Of a stretch of DNA of 64,000 nt, positions 37,064 through 45,972 are shown piece after piece. The notes under the pieces were generated by a model. That model saw nothing but the letters and a program-made list of their open reading frames with translations, was not told where the DNA came from and ran no database searches. The position numbers were made by a program, and so were the translations under genes. Every line of letters starts with the position of its first letter. The stretch's first letter is position 1. Origin of the DNA: Peteryoungia wuzhouensis (GTDB taxonomy: Bacteria > Pseudomonadota > Alphaproteobacteria > Rhizobiales > Rhizobiaceae); contig NZ_QJRY01000010.1 in NCBI RefSeq assembly GCF_003205195.1, forward strand, positions 1 to 64,000, written 5' to 3'.

Positions 37064-38425
37064 ATGACCTTTGCCCAGGAACTGGCCAAACGCGCCAATG
37101 CCATCAGACTGGCCACCGCGCCGGTGGAAGCCGTGCGAGCCGCCACTTTCGCCATTGCCGACACGCTCGGCGTTGCTCTTGCCGGCTCGTCTGCGCCTTA
37201 TCTCGATGGTCTGGCGTCAGCACTCGGTGCCGCAGGCAATCATGGAGCGGCCAGTCGGATCGGTCGCAAAGGACGTTATTCCGCGCTTCATGCTGCGCTA
37301 CTCAATGGGACCGCAGCACACGCGCTCGACTTCGATGACTGCAGCGTCGCCATGTCCGGCCATCCGTCGGCCCCCGTCGTCGCGGCTCTGCTGGCGTTGG
37401 CCGAGGAACGAGAAGCCAGTGGTGGGGCGGTGCTGGAAGCCTATCTGGCCGGGGTCGAGGTGGAAATGCATCTGGCCCGCGCCGTGATGCCGCATCATTA
37501 CGACAAGGGTTGGCATCCGACCGCGACGCTCGGCGTCTTCGGCGCGGCAACGGCTTCGGCCCGTCTGCTGGGCTTTGATGACGACCAGTTAGCCAGCACT
37601 TTGGCGGTTGCCGTCTCCATGGCGAGCGGGATCAAGTCCAATTTCGGCAGCCCGGTCAAGCCGTTGCATGTCGGGCAGGCCGCATTCAACGGTCTGCTTG
37701 CCGCAAAAACGGTGGCACACGGGATGACATCGAATGTTGCTGCGTTCGAGCATACCTACGGGTTCTTCGAGGTCTTCAACGGAGCCGGCACCTTCGATCC
37801 CGAGAGAGCGCTTGAGGGCTGGGACCGGTTCGAAATCCTCGATCCCGGTATCGCGGTCAAGCAGCATCCGTGTTGCGGCAGCGCCCATTCTGCGATCGAC
37901 GCCGCCCTTTCGATCCGCAAAGCCTGGGGTCGAGACGTCGGCGACGCCATCGAGACCATCGAGATCTGGACGCACGAGCGGCGCCTGGCGCACACCAACC
38001 GGTCGATGCCAGCCACGGGGCTGGAGGCGAAGTTCAGCGTTCAGTTTCTCACCGCGAAAGCACTTCTCGACGGCATGATCAGCCTCGGCGATTTCGATGA
38101 TGAGCGCTTTATGACGCCTGATGTCAAAGCTCTTCTGCCGCGCGTGGTCGCCCACTCCCATCAGGAGAAGAACGAGTATCTGGGACGCGTTCGGGTCGTC
38201 ATGAAGGATGGAACGGTCCTCGAAGATAGCGCGACGACAGAACTCGGGCGCAATTCCTTCGACCTTCACGCCAGCGGCGAATTGGAGCGCAAGTTCCTGG
38301 ATTGTACGCGCGGCCACCTGGGTGAGGCGGAAGCACGGTTGCTGTTCTCCGACATCCTCGCCGTGCAGGACGCGCCCAATTGGCTCCCCATCATCCGGGC
38401 TATCGCAAACGAGAAAAGGGTATGA
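37064..38425 (+). CDS. MmgE/PrpD-family protein 3
   Basis: A 453-residue paralogue of copy 2 with the same blocks: AHALDFDDCSVAMSGHPS, GWHPTATLGVFGA, SPVKPLHVGQAAFNG and KQHPCCGSAHSAIDA. ATG 37064 is preferred because GAGGAGA lies nine bases upstream and MTFAQELAKRA aligns with the start of copy 2. ATG 37034, overlapping the previous stop, would add 10 residues. Two adjacent, clearly related copies suggest two steps, two stereoisomers or a hetero-oligomer. Its stop overlaps the transferase start by 4 bases. Confidence 0.85.
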   Translation: MTFAQELAKRANAIRLATAPVEAVRAATFAIADTLGVALAGSSAPYLDGLASALGAAGNHGAASRIGRKGRYSALHAALLNGTAAHALDFDDCSVAMSGHPSAPVVAALLALAEEREASGGAVLEAYLAGVEVEMHLARAVMPHHYDKGWHPTATLGVFGAATASARLLGFDDDQLASTLAVAVSMASGIKSNFGSPVKPLHVGQAAFNGLLAAKTVAHGMTSNVAAFEHTYGFFEVFNGAGTFDPERALEGWDRFEILDPGIAVKQHPCCGSAHSAIDAALSIRKAWGRDVGDAIETIEIWTHERRLAHTNRSMPATGLEAKFSVQFLTAKALLDGMISLGDFDDERFMTPDVKALLPRVVAHSHQEKNEYLGRVRVVMKDGTVLEDSATTELGRNSFDLHASGELERKFLDCTRGHLGEAEARLLFSDILAVQDAPNWLPIIRAIANEKRV

Positions 38426-39021
38426 ACATGCTGAAAATCTATGGACGTTCGGATTCCTCGAATTCGGCCAAGGTCTATTGGCTGCTCGACGAAATCGGTC
38501 AGACATATGACCGCATCGACTGCGGCGGAAAGTTCGGTGGAAACGACCAGCCCGCGTATCTCGCCATGAACCCCAACGGCAAGGTGCCGACGGTCGTGGA
38601 CGGTGACGTGGTCGTCTGGGAAAGCAATGCTATCCTTCGCTACATCGCTAGCCGGCACAAGGCGGTTTCGCTGTGGCCGGAGGACGCAGCTGGACGGGCC
38701 GCGATCGACATGTGGATGGATTGGAGTGCGACGACGCTGACGCCGCCGCTCGGACGTCTTCGCAAAGCCCTGAAGGCCGGCGAAGATTTTGCCACCGCCC
38801 CCGTCTTCGCTGCTTTTCAACTCCTGGACACGCATTTGGAAGGCAGCAGGTACATCGCAGGCAATCAATTCTCGATCGCAGACATTGCCGCTGGCGCCAA
38901 TATTCATCGTTGGACGTTGCTATTGCTCGAAAAGCCGGAACTCAAGAACATTGCCGCGTACCACCAGCGCCTTCTCGAGCGCCCGGCCTTCGTCAGCCGC
39001 ATTGCCCAGTCTTTGAGCTGA
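38422..39021 (+). CDS. Glutathione S-transferase family protein
   Basis: A 199-residue cytosolic protein with a thioredoxin-fold N-terminal domain. It starts MLKIYGRSDSSNSAKVYWLL (candidate catalytic Ser) and carries PNGKVPTVVDGDVVVWESNAILRYIA, which holds the cis-Pro and the glutathione gamma-glutamyl site. A helical C-terminal domain has the N-capping motif FSIADIAAG. ATG 38422 overlaps the stop of MmgE/PrpD copy 3 (ATGA), so it is part of the same catabolic operon. That makes a dedicated role, for example thiol transfer, isomerisation or thioether cleavage, more likely than general detoxification. Confidence 0.88.
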   Translation: MNMLKIYGRSDSSNSAKVYWLLDEIGQTYDRIDCGGKFGGNDQPAYLAMNPNGKVPTVVDGDVVVWESNAILRYIASRHKAVSLWPEDAAGRAAIDMWMDWSATTLTPPLGRLRKALKAGEDFATAPVFAAFQLLDTHLEGSRYIAGNQFSIADIAAGANIHRWTLLLLEKPELKNIAAYHQRLLERPAFVSRIAQSLS

Positions 39022-39126
39022 TCACAGATGGCGGCAAATGTGCCGGAATGGACAGTTCGGCAGAACGCTGCTCACTTACGGTACCTGCCGCCTCTGCCCG
39101 TGATGGCCGCAGGCAACATCTGCGGG

Positions 39127-39771
39127 CTAGAATTTGGTAATTTTCAACCGGATGCGGTAGCCGTTTGCGATATGCCGGCGCGCGGCCGCTTCCGCCGCAT
39201 CACCGTCGCCGGCGGCGATGGCGGCCACGATTTCCTCATGCTCCGCTTGGGCGCTCGCGACGCGTTCAGGCAAAGTGTAGGTGGACGCCGGGAGCAGGCT
39301 CAAGTGGATACGAAGGTTGTTCAGCGCGTCGATCATGTATTGATTGTGCGACGCATTGGCGATGTAGCGATGCAGCTGCTTGTTGGTCTCGCTCAATTTC
39401 GCGGGATCGGTCACGCCCCGGTCGTTCTTGACCATCTGCTTCATGACGTCGATTTCATACGGTGACGCATGCTGTGCTGCCAGTCGCGTTGCCATTCCCT
39501 CAAGACCTTCGCGCACGGCAAAGAGCTGGCGGGTCTGATCATAAGAGATTTGAGCCACGACAAGACCGCGCTGCACGCCATGTTCGGCAAGGCCCATGGC
39601 GTGCAGACGATGCAGGGCTTCTCTGACCGGGGTTCGGCTAATCCCCAGCTGTGATGCCAGATCCGTTTCCCTCAGGCGTGTGCCGGGAGGCAGGTCCCCC
39701 TGCTCAATCGCGTTGAGCAGAAGTTCCAATGGTGAGCTCTTCTCCGGCTCGCCATCTATTCGCAGATCCAT
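39127..39771 (-). CDS. GntR-family regulator, FCD subfamily (regulator 2 of catabolic cluster)
   Basis: A 214-residue regulator. The winged helix contains LRETDLASQLGISRTPVREALHRLHAMGL, followed by an FCD domain with His residues in NKQLHRYIANASHN and AEHEEIV. ATG 39771 is used; a TTG four codons upstream (39783) is possible. It converges with the transferase gene and lies just downstream of the lyase gene on the minus strand. A dyad lies about 65 bp upstream, consistent with autoregulation. It is a paralogue of the regulator at 33261. Confidence 0.85.
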   Translation of the reverse strand: MDLRIDGEPEKSSPLELLLNAIEQGDLPPGTRLRETDLASQLGISRTPVREALHRLHAMGLAEHGVQRGLVVAQISYDQTRQLFAVREGLEGMATRLAAQHASPYEIDVMKQMVKNDRGVTDPAKLSETNKQLHRYIANASHNQYMIDALNNLRIHLSLLPASTYTLPERVASAQAEHEEIVAAIAAGDGDAAEAAARRHIANGYRIRLKITKF

Positions 39772-39834
39772 TCCTGCACCCAATTTCTCGATAGCATCAC
39801 TCAGTCTTCAAGAGGGATGATCTAAATGCTGCGT

Positions 39835-39852
39835 AATTGTATGCATAGAATT
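39835..39852. promoter_or_regulatory. Operator-like dyad upstream of GntR regulator 2
   Basis: AATTGTATGCATAGAATT is an 18-bp dyad with one mismatched pair and a perfect TATGCATA core. It lies between the regulator start (39771) and the lyase stop (39884). It shares TTGTATnCA with the perfect palindrome at 41110. Confidence 0.55.
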
Positions 39853-39883
39853 TTCTTGCAGCCATCCCGGTTGACTGAAGACG

Positions 39884-41050
39884 TTACGCGCTCTTCAACC
39901 GGGCGAAGCCTGCTTCGATCTCGCCAATGAGATCAGCCGGGTCCTCAAGGCCGACGTGGATGCGGATCGTTTGCCCGCCCGGTGACCACTGAGTGGCGGT
40001 ACGATACACGGAAGGATTGCTTGGAACCATCAGGCTTTCAAATCCACCCCAGCTCGACCCCATGCCGAAGAGCGTGAAGCCGTCGAACATGCGTGCGAGT
40101 GCGGTGCGATCAGTCTCGCGGATAACGAAGCCAAAAAGGCCGGAAGAGCCGGTGAAATGACGTTTCCAGACATCGTGGTAGGGGTCGCTTGCTCGGCCCG
40201 GATGCATGATCCGGATCACCTCATCCCTGGAGGCCAGCCAGTCTGCAACAGCGAGCGCATTGGTTTCGTGCTGACGCATACGAACGCCCAGGGTGCGAAT
40301 GCCACGCATGGCGAGGAATGCATCGTCAGGGCTGACACATACGCCGAAGCGAAGATAGGTTTCACGCAGCCGCTCATAGACCGATGCCGTGCAAGCAATG
40401 GTGCCAAGCATGATGTCACTGTGGCCTGAGATGTACTTGGTGCCCGCCTGCAAGGAGATGTCGACGCCCTGAAGGATCGGCTTGCAGAAATAGCCGCCTG
40501 ACCAGGTGTTATCGATGGCTGTCGCAACGCCCTTTTTACGGGCGATCGCCGTGATTGCGAGAACGTCCTGAACCTCGAAGGTCTGAGAGCCAGGCGATTC
40601 CATCCAGATGAGGCGGGTCTCAGGGCGGATCAGCTCCTCGATGCCGGCGCCGATCGACGGATCATAATAGGTCGTCTCGACACCGAAGCGGCTTAGCAGC
40701 TGGCTGCAAAATTTCCGCGTCGGGCCGTAGCTGTTGTCGCTGACGAGAAAATGGGCGCCCTGATCCGCAAAGGACATCAAGACGACAGAGAGCGCCATCA
40801 CACCTGATGGGGCGATCAGGGCGGCATCTGCCTCCTCCAGAGCGCAAATCGCATCCTCCAGCGAATGCGTGGTCGGCGTGCCTCTGCGGCCATATCGCAG
40901 TTTGGCTCCATCCTTCGCGTCCAGTTGGCCAAGCGTTGGGAAGAGGATAGTCGATGCGCGATATATCGGTGTGTTTACAGCACCATAGTGTTGTTCAGGG
41001 TTGCGTCCACAATGCGCAATTATCGTTTCCTGGCCATGTTTTTTTTGCAT
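39884..41050 (-). CDS. PLP-dependent Cys/Met-metabolism enzyme (cystathionine beta-lyase-like)
   Basis: A 388-residue fold-type I PLP enzyme of the Cys/Met metabolism family. The PLP lysine is in QAGTKYISGHSDIMLG. Upstream are YGRRGTPTTHSLEDAICALE, APSGVMALS and the ring-stacking Tyr in SDNSYGPTRKF. ATG 41050 (MQKKHGQETIIAHCGRNPE) fits family starts. It is divergent from the amino-acid transporter genes with a perfect palindrome between them. MetC-type enzymes cleave C-S bonds of cystathionine and similar amino acids. Its context with an amino-acid importer and a glutathione transferase suggests catabolism of an imported amino-acid-like compound, not methionine synthesis. Confidence 0.85.
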   Translation of the reverse strand: MQKKHGQETIIAHCGRNPEQHYGAVNTPIYRASTILFPTLGQLDAKDGAKLRYGRRGTPTTHSLEDAICALEEADAALIAPSGVMALSVVLMSFADQGAHFLVSDNSYGPTRKFCSQLLSRFGVETTYYDPSIGAGIEELIRPETRLIWMESPGSQTFEVQDVLAITAIARKKGVATAIDNTWSGGYFCKPILQGVDISLQAGTKYISGHSDIMLGTIACTASVYERLRETYLRFGVCVSPDDAFLAMRGIRTLGVRMRQHETNALAVADWLASRDEVIRIMHPGRASDPYHDVWKRHFTGSSGLFGFVIRETDRTALARMFDGFTLFGMGSSWGGFESLMVPSNPSVYRTATQWSPGGQTIRIHVGLEDPADLIGEIEAGFARLKSA

Positions 41051-41109
41051 GCTGGTTTGCTCTCGATCGACTGAGTGACGCTTAAAATTGTTTGTTGCAT
41101 CCAACGAAG

Positions 41110-41129
41110 AACATTTGTATACAAATGTT
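41110..41129. promoter_or_regulatory. Perfect 20-bp palindrome between lyase and transporter genes
   Basis: The core ACATTTGTATACAAATGT, extended by A and T at the ends, is a perfect palindrome 60 bp from the lyase start and 78 bp from the binding-protein start. The central TTGTATACAA is typical of FCD/GntR operators. It would control both divergent units. Confidence 0.7.
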
Positions 41130-41206
41130 GCTCAGGCGTCAACCTAAGCGGCGGCCAAGAGGAAAAGGCCCGCTGCAAATGCCAGGTACTCAACGAAGGG
41201 GATCCA

Positions 41207-42241
41207 ATGCGTACTTTGAAAGCATGCCTACTCGCCGCAACCGTCGCACTGGCAGCAATGCCGGTTTCTTCCGCATTGGCGGCCAATGGAGATACACTGA
41301 AGCAGGTCAAGGAGCGTGGCCTTGTCCTTTGCGGTGTGCACCCTGCCCGCCATGGTTTTGCCGCCCCAGATAGCAAGGGTGTCTGGGAGGGGTTTGAAGT
41401 CGACTTCTGCAAGGCGCTTGCGGCCGCCGCCCTCGGCGACGCGGAAAAGGTCCGTTACGTTCCCCTGTCATCACAGCAGCGTTTCCCGGCGATCCAGTCC
41501 GGCGAAGTCGATGTGCTCGCCAGAAACGTCACCGCCAACCTGTCGCGCGATACCGCGCTGGGCCTCAATTTTGCGCCGCCGATTTTCTATACGGGTACCG
41601 GCTTTCTCGTGCGGGCCGACTCCGGCGTCAAAAAGGTCGAGGATCTTGACGGCGCTGTCATCTGCATGGCGCCGGGAAGCACCACCGAGCGGAATGTCGC
41701 GCAGATCTTCGCTGCCCGCGGCCTCAAGTACACGCCTGTGGTGATCGAGAATAACAAGCAGCTCGTCGACGCCTATGTCACAGGTCGCTGCGATGCCCTG
41801 ACGAAGGATAAGGCGGCGCTTCCGGGCGTGCGTGCGGTTGATACACCAAATCCGGCCGAACACGTCCTGCTGGAAGGCATCTACTCGAAAGAGCCGCTGG
41901 CAATGGCAGTCCGTCAGGGCGACGACCAGTGGTATGACATCGTCAAATGGGTCGTCTTCGCAACATTCAATGCCGAAGAGATGAAGGTCTCTCAGGCCAA
42001 TGTCGACGAGATGCTGAAGTCGGATGACCCTGACATCCAGACCCTTCTCGGCGTGATCGGCGACAACGGCAGCAAGCTGGGACTTGACCAGAAATGGAGC
42101 TACAACATCATCAAGCAGGTCGGGAACTATGCCGAAATCTATGAGCGGCACTTTGGCCCGAACACGCCGATCGCACTCGACCGGGATCTGAACCGCCTGT
42201 GGAATGATGGCGGCATCCTCTACGGCCAGCCGATGAACTGA
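41207..42241 (+). CDS. Amino-acid ABC transporter binding protein (AapJ-like)
   Basis: A 344-residue periplasmic protein of the AapJ/BztA type. The signal peptide is MRTLKACLLAATVALAAMPV, cleaved near ALA-ANG. Family segments are LKQVKERGLVLCGVHPARHGFA, GFEVDFCKALAAA and SGEVDVLARNVT. ATG 41207 follows AAGGGGATCC. It heads a complete aapJQMP-like operon. Aap systems import a broad range of L-amino acids; this copy sits in a catabolic cluster and may be specialised. I left the symbol empty because a canonical aapJ may exist elsewhere. Confidence 0.88.
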   Translation: MRTLKACLLAATVALAAMPVSSALAANGDTLKQVKERGLVLCGVHPARHGFAAPDSKGVWEGFEVDFCKALAAAALGDAEKVRYVPLSSQQRFPAIQSGEVDVLARNVTANLSRDTALGLNFAPPIFYTGTGFLVRADSGVKKVEDLDGAVICMAPGSTTERNVAQIFAARGLKYTPVVIENNKQLVDAYVTGRCDALTKDKAALPGVRAVDTPNPAEHVLLEGIYSKEPLAMAVRQGDDQWYDIVKWVVFATFNAEEMKVSQANVDEMLKSDDPDIQTLLGVIGDNGSKLGLDQKWSYNIIKQVGNYAEIYERHFGPNTPIALDRDLNRLWNDGGILYGQPMN

Positions 42242-42323
42242 TTGTGATGCTGCGCCGCGATCGCCGGCGCAGCATGCTCCCTTGGATGACGGCTCGTCAT
42301 TCCCCTATGTTCAAGGAAAGACA

Positions 42324-43520
42324 ATGTCCTCTTTAGATCCGCCCACAGGGTCGTCTCTCCCGCGCAGCAGCATCTCCGGGATTCTATACAGTGCGGCCTT
42401 TCGCTCCATCGCCTATCAGGTGGCCATGGCGATATTCGTTCTCCTTGCGGGATATTACCTCTATTCCAACGTCACGGAGAACCTGCGGGCCCAGAATATC
42501 GCTACAGGTTTCCGCTTCCTTTCCGAGGTTTCCCAGTTCGAGATCGGTGAAGCCCTGATCGACTATTCCTCCCGCGATACTTATTTCCGGGCTCTTCTGG
42601 TCGGCCTGTTCAATACGCTGGCAGTGAGTGCTGTCGGGATCGTGGTGGCAACGGTGATCGGCTTCTCCGTTGGCATCGCGCGAACCTCGGACAACTGGTT
42701 GCTCAGCAAGCTGGCCCGGTTTTACGTGGAGATCGTTCGCAATATTCCCGTTATCCTCCAGGTGATCTTCTGGTCGGTGGTCATCCGCAACCTACCGGCA
42801 CCTCGTGGCGCATTCGAATTGTGGGGCGCTGGCTTCCTCAGCAATCGCGGCCTTACCATTGCGATGCCTCTCGGCCATCCATCCCATTTCTGGATGCTCA
42901 TCGGCCTTGTCGCCGGCGTGGTCCTGTCGATCGGCGCCGCGCGGCTCGTCAGGCGCTGGAATGAAAAGACCGGCAAACATGTCGACAGCCTGTGGGTGTC
43001 CCTGGCACTCATTCTGGGACTGCCTTTGCTGATCTGGCTCGCCTCAGGCGCGCCGCTTGACATGAGTGTTCCCGTCCGCACCGGCTTCAGCTTCTCGGGT
43101 GGATCCACGTTGTCGCCAGAATTCGTGGCGCTGCTGATGGGGATTTCCATCTATGCGTCCGGCTTTATCGCCGAAATCGTCCGAAGCGGTATCCAGGCGA
43201 CCCCACGGGGGCAGATCGAGGCCGCCAAGACAATTGGTCTGAAGCCTTGGTTCATCACCCGCTACATCGTCATGCCGCAGGCGCTGCGCGTCATCGTGCC
43301 GCCGCTGACGAGCCAGTATGTCAGCCTGAGCAAGAACAGCTCCATCGCCGTAGTCGTCGGATATCCGGACCTGGTCAACATCGGCAATACGGTCATGAAC
43401 CAGACAGGTCAGGCAGTCGAAGCGGTCGCCATCATGATGATCGTGTACCTGACGATCAGCGTCTGCACGTCCCTGCTGATGAATTTCTACAATCGTCTTG
43501 TTGCGATCAAGGAGCGATAG
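42324..43520 (+). CDS. Amino-acid ABC transporter permease (AapQ-like)
   Basis: A 398-residue inner-membrane permease of the HisM/AapQ type, with the long N-terminal region and the large internal insertion characteristic of AapQ. The C-terminal permease core has EIVRSGIQATPRGQIEAAKTIGL (EAA loop), MPQALRVIVPPLTSQYVSL and a final membrane helix. ATG 42324 follows AAGGAAAG; an earlier open frame has no ribosome site. It would pair with the AapM-like protein encoded next, which starts 3 bp after this stop codon. Confidence 0.9.
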   Translation: MSSLDPPTGSSLPRSSISGILYSAAFRSIAYQVAMAIFVLLAGYYLYSNVTENLRAQNIATGFRFLSEVSQFEIGEALIDYSSRDTYFRALLVGLFNTLAVSAVGIVVATVIGFSVGIARTSDNWLLSKLARFYVEIVRNIPVILQVIFWSVVIRNLPAPRGAFELWGAGFLSNRGLTIAMPLGHPSHFWMLIGLVAGVVLSIGAARLVRRWNEKTGKHVDSLWVSLALILGLPLLIWLASGAPLDMSVPVRTGFSFSGGSTLSPEFVALLMGISIYASGFIAEIVRSGIQATPRGQIEAAKTIGLKPWFITRYIVMPQALRVIVPPLTSQYVSLSKNSSIAVVVGYPDLVNIGNTVMNQTGQAVEAVAIMMIVYLTISVCTSLLMNFYNRLVAIKER

Positions 43521-43522
43521 AC

Positions 43523-44623
43523 ATGGCTCAGACGGAGATTCTTGAACGATCGACGGATCTGCCGCCGATCTCGGCGTCCGGTCCGGTTCAGTGGGCACGG
43601 CGTCATCTCTTCAGCAGCATTGGCCAGACCTTGCTGACCCTCGCTGTGGCAGCCGTCTCGGTCCGCGTTGCGTGGTTCCTGTTGAACTGGGCGATCCTCG
43701 ATGCCGTGTGGTTCACAACAGATCCGCAGGTCTGCCGCGATGCGGCTGGCGCCTGCTGGGCGGTGATCGTCGAGAAACATCGGCCGATCTTGTTCGGCAT
43801 GTATCCCTACGATCAACACTGGCGGCTTGTGCTGGTCATCGTCATCTATCTGGCGACCGTCATCGCATCGCTGAGCCCGGTTTGCTGGAGCCGCAGGATT
43901 TTGCTGCCGCTCTGGACACTTTCCATCGCTGCAATGACGATTTTAATGTTCGGCGGCGTGCTGGGCTTGACCTATGTGCCGACCAGCGAATGGGGCGGCC
44001 TGCCGCTGACCATCATCCTCTTCACGGGCTCGGTTCTGTTCGGCATGCCGATCGCCGTGGTCCTCGCCCTGGGCCGGCGTTCGCCCTTGCCTGTTGCGAG
44101 GGGGCTGTCGGTCATCTTCATCGAGAGCCTGCGCGGCGTACCGTTGATCACCATCCTCTTCGTCGCCGTCAACATCTTCCCGCTTTTCCTGCCCGCCGGC
44201 ATGGAGGTGAACAAGCTCCTTCGCATCACACTCTCGATTGCGGTGTTTTTCGCGTGCTATCAGGCGGAGGTTATCCGCGGTGGTTTGCAGGCCATCCCGC
44301 GAGGTCAGTTCGAGGCCGCCGCGTCGCTCAACATGACGTATTGGCAAACCACCAGACGCATTATCCTGCCACAGGCCTTGCGGATCTGCTTGCCGGCCAT
44401 GACCAACCACGTCATTGCGGCGATGAAGAATACATCCTTCGTCATCATCATCGGCCTGTTCGATATCCTGACGGCGACAACTGCCGTGATGCAGGACCCA
44501 TTGTGGCGGCAGTTCTACATCGAAGCCTATCTTTTCGTCGCGCTCATCTATCTCGTCTTCGGCCTGGCGCTTTCCAGCTATGCGCGCCGTGTCGAGAGCT
44601 GGGTTGCGGTTGGTCGCATCTGA
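43523..44623 (+). CDS. Amino-acid ABC transporter permease (AapM-like)
   Basis: A 366-residue partner permease. It has an N-terminal membrane region, the periplasmic-type insertion (VWFTTDPQVCRDAAGACWAV, with two Cys) typical of AapM, and a C-terminal core with EVIRGGLQAIPRGQFEAAASL (EAA loop) and LPQALRICLPAMTNHVIAAM. ATG 43523 has AAGGAGCG eleven bases upstream and lies 2 bp after the AapQ stop codon. The ATPase gene follows after 4 bp. Confidence 0.9.
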   Translation: MAQTEILERSTDLPPISASGPVQWARRHLFSSIGQTLLTLAVAAVSVRVAWFLLNWAILDAVWFTTDPQVCRDAAGACWAVIVEKHRPILFGMYPYDQHWRLVLVIVIYLATVIASLSPVCWSRRILLPLWTLSIAAMTILMFGGVLGLTYVPTSEWGGLPLTIILFTGSVLFGMPIAVVLALGRRSPLPVARGLSVIFIESLRGVPLITILFVAVNIFPLFLPAGMEVNKLLRITLSIAVFFACYQAEVIRGGLQAIPRGQFEAAASLNMTYWQTTRRIILPQALRICLPAMTNHVIAAMKNTSFVIIIGLFDILTATTAVMQDPLWRQFYIEAYLFVALIYLVFGLALSSYARRVESWVAVGRI

Positions 44624-44627
44624 GATC

Positions 44628-45398
44628 ATGAAAGGTCATCTCGTGACAGCTAACGATTCTTCTCCCATGGTCATTCAAATGAATGGCGTGTCCAAATGGT
44701 ACGGTACCTTCAAGGTGCTCAATGACATTTCGTTGGAAATTCGCAAAGGTGAACGCGTCGTGATGTGCGGACCTTCGGGGTCTGGCAAATCGACCCTGAT
44801 CCGCTGCATCAACCGCCTTGAAGAGCACCAGAAAGGGCAGATCTTCGTCAAGGGCATCGAACTGACCGACAGCGTCAAGAACATTGCGGCGGTTCGCAGC
44901 AATCTCGGCATGGTCTTTCAGTCCTTCAACCTTTTCCCCCACCTTACCGTGCTTGAAAACCTGACCATAGGACCGACGCTCGTCCGGCAGATGAAGCGCA
45001 AGGAGGCTGAGGAACTTGCCATGCATTTCCTCCGCAAGGTTCGTATTCCGGAGCAGGCGCACAAGTATCCGCTTCAACTGTCTGGCGGACAGCAGCAGCG
45101 CGTGGCGATCGCCCGCTCTCTGTGCATGGAGCCGGAGATCATGTTGTTCGACGAACCAACCTCGGCACTTGATCCAGAGATGATCAAGGAAGTGCTCGAT
45201 ACCATGATCGAATTGGCTGAAAGCGGAATGACGATGATCGTCGTCACGCATGAAATGGGCTTTGCCCGCACCGTTGCCGACAGTATATTTCTGATGGCAG
45301 ACGGTAACATCGTGGAGCGGGCCGGGCCGGAGGAATTCTTCGCCAATCCGAAGCACGAGCGAACGCGAAACTTCCTGGATCAGATATTGAAGCACTGA
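44628..45398 (+). CDS. Amino-acid ABC transporter ATPase (AapP-like)
   Basis: A 256-residue ATPase of the polar amino-acid class. It has Walker A GPSGSGKSTLIRCINRLEEH, signature LSGGQQQRVAIARSL, Walker B IMLFDEPTSALDPEM and switch His in VTHEMGFAR. ATG 44628 is used; a GTG at 44643 after AAGGT is an alternative. It completes the Aap-like transporter and is followed by a hairpin at 45413. Confidence 0.92.
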   Translation: MKGHLVTANDSSPMVIQMNGVSKWYGTFKVLNDISLEIRKGERVVMCGPSGSGKSTLIRCINRLEEHQKGQIFVKGIELTDSVKNIAAVRSNLGMVFQSFNLFPHLTVLENLTIGPTLVRQMKRKEAEELAMHFLRKVRIPEQAHKYPLQLSGGQQQRVAIARSLCMEPEIMLFDEPTSALDPEMIKEVLDTMIELAESGMTMIVVTHEMGFARTVADSIFLMADGNIVERAGPEEFFANPKHERTRNFLDQILKH

Positions 45399-45412
45399 GC
45401 GCTTGGCGGAAA

Positions 45413-45448
45413 GGGAAGCTCTCACGAGCAGTTCGTCGAGAGCTTCCC
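45413..45448 (+). terminator. Stem-loop after the Aap-like operon
   Basis: GGGAAGCTCTC pairs perfectly with GAGAGCTTCCC (11 bp, 14-base loop), 14 bp beyond the ATPase stop. No T-tract follows, so it is a weak or Rho-assisted terminator. Confidence 0.6.
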
Positions 45449-45972
45449 GTCTGGTCCTGTCGCGATTGACCGCTAAAAGCCATACATGGACAGCCGCCCG
45501 AAGAGGGCTGCCAAATGGAATTTTGATCGGCCTGGGGCAAGCTGGTCCAGCTTGGTGAGGCCCCAAACCGGCCTGCACGCTGATCGAAGAACACACAGGC
45601 TTTCTCAGCGGAGAATTGCGCTCCTCCGCCCGCAAACGACCACAGGCCCTGCTACAACCGCTTTCCTATCCGGGGCGGGTCCGTTCATTCGCTTCATGCA
45701 TGAGCCCCGATTGCAGCATGGCTTTGGAAGAAGCCGTCTACTGATCAGTAGACATAAGTTTGCCTTTGTTGAGCAGATTGCGCGTCCTCGCAGTCTTTGC
45801 ACTCACTACAACCAAACCCTATGCAGCCATTGGCGTAACGACAACAGGTAGCTCGTGCTCTACACGGGAAACCGTAGCGATGACCAAAACGGAGTCATGC
45901 TGCAAGGCGACTGAAGGTCGAGACGCTAAGCAAGACGATAACCCGCAAAATCAGGTAGGTTATTGAAGAAGA
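45449..45972. other. Gene-poor stretch between the Aap-like operon and tRNA-Ser
   Basis: About 520 bp with no supportable gene. It contains the perfect 18-bp palindrome GTCTACTGATCAGTAGAC (45736-45753), rich in A+T relative to its surroundings. Short frames exist, one ending 6 bp from the tRNA, but none has a ribosome site or a protein-like composition. It may be the decayed edge of an inserted segment, though no integrase or att repeat is visible. Confidence 0.5.

Noticed and set aside
45760..45966. A 68-codon plus-strand frame ending beside tRNA-Ser
   Set aside because: No ribosome site, biased composition and no hydrophobic or helical pattern; likely chance in a decayed region.
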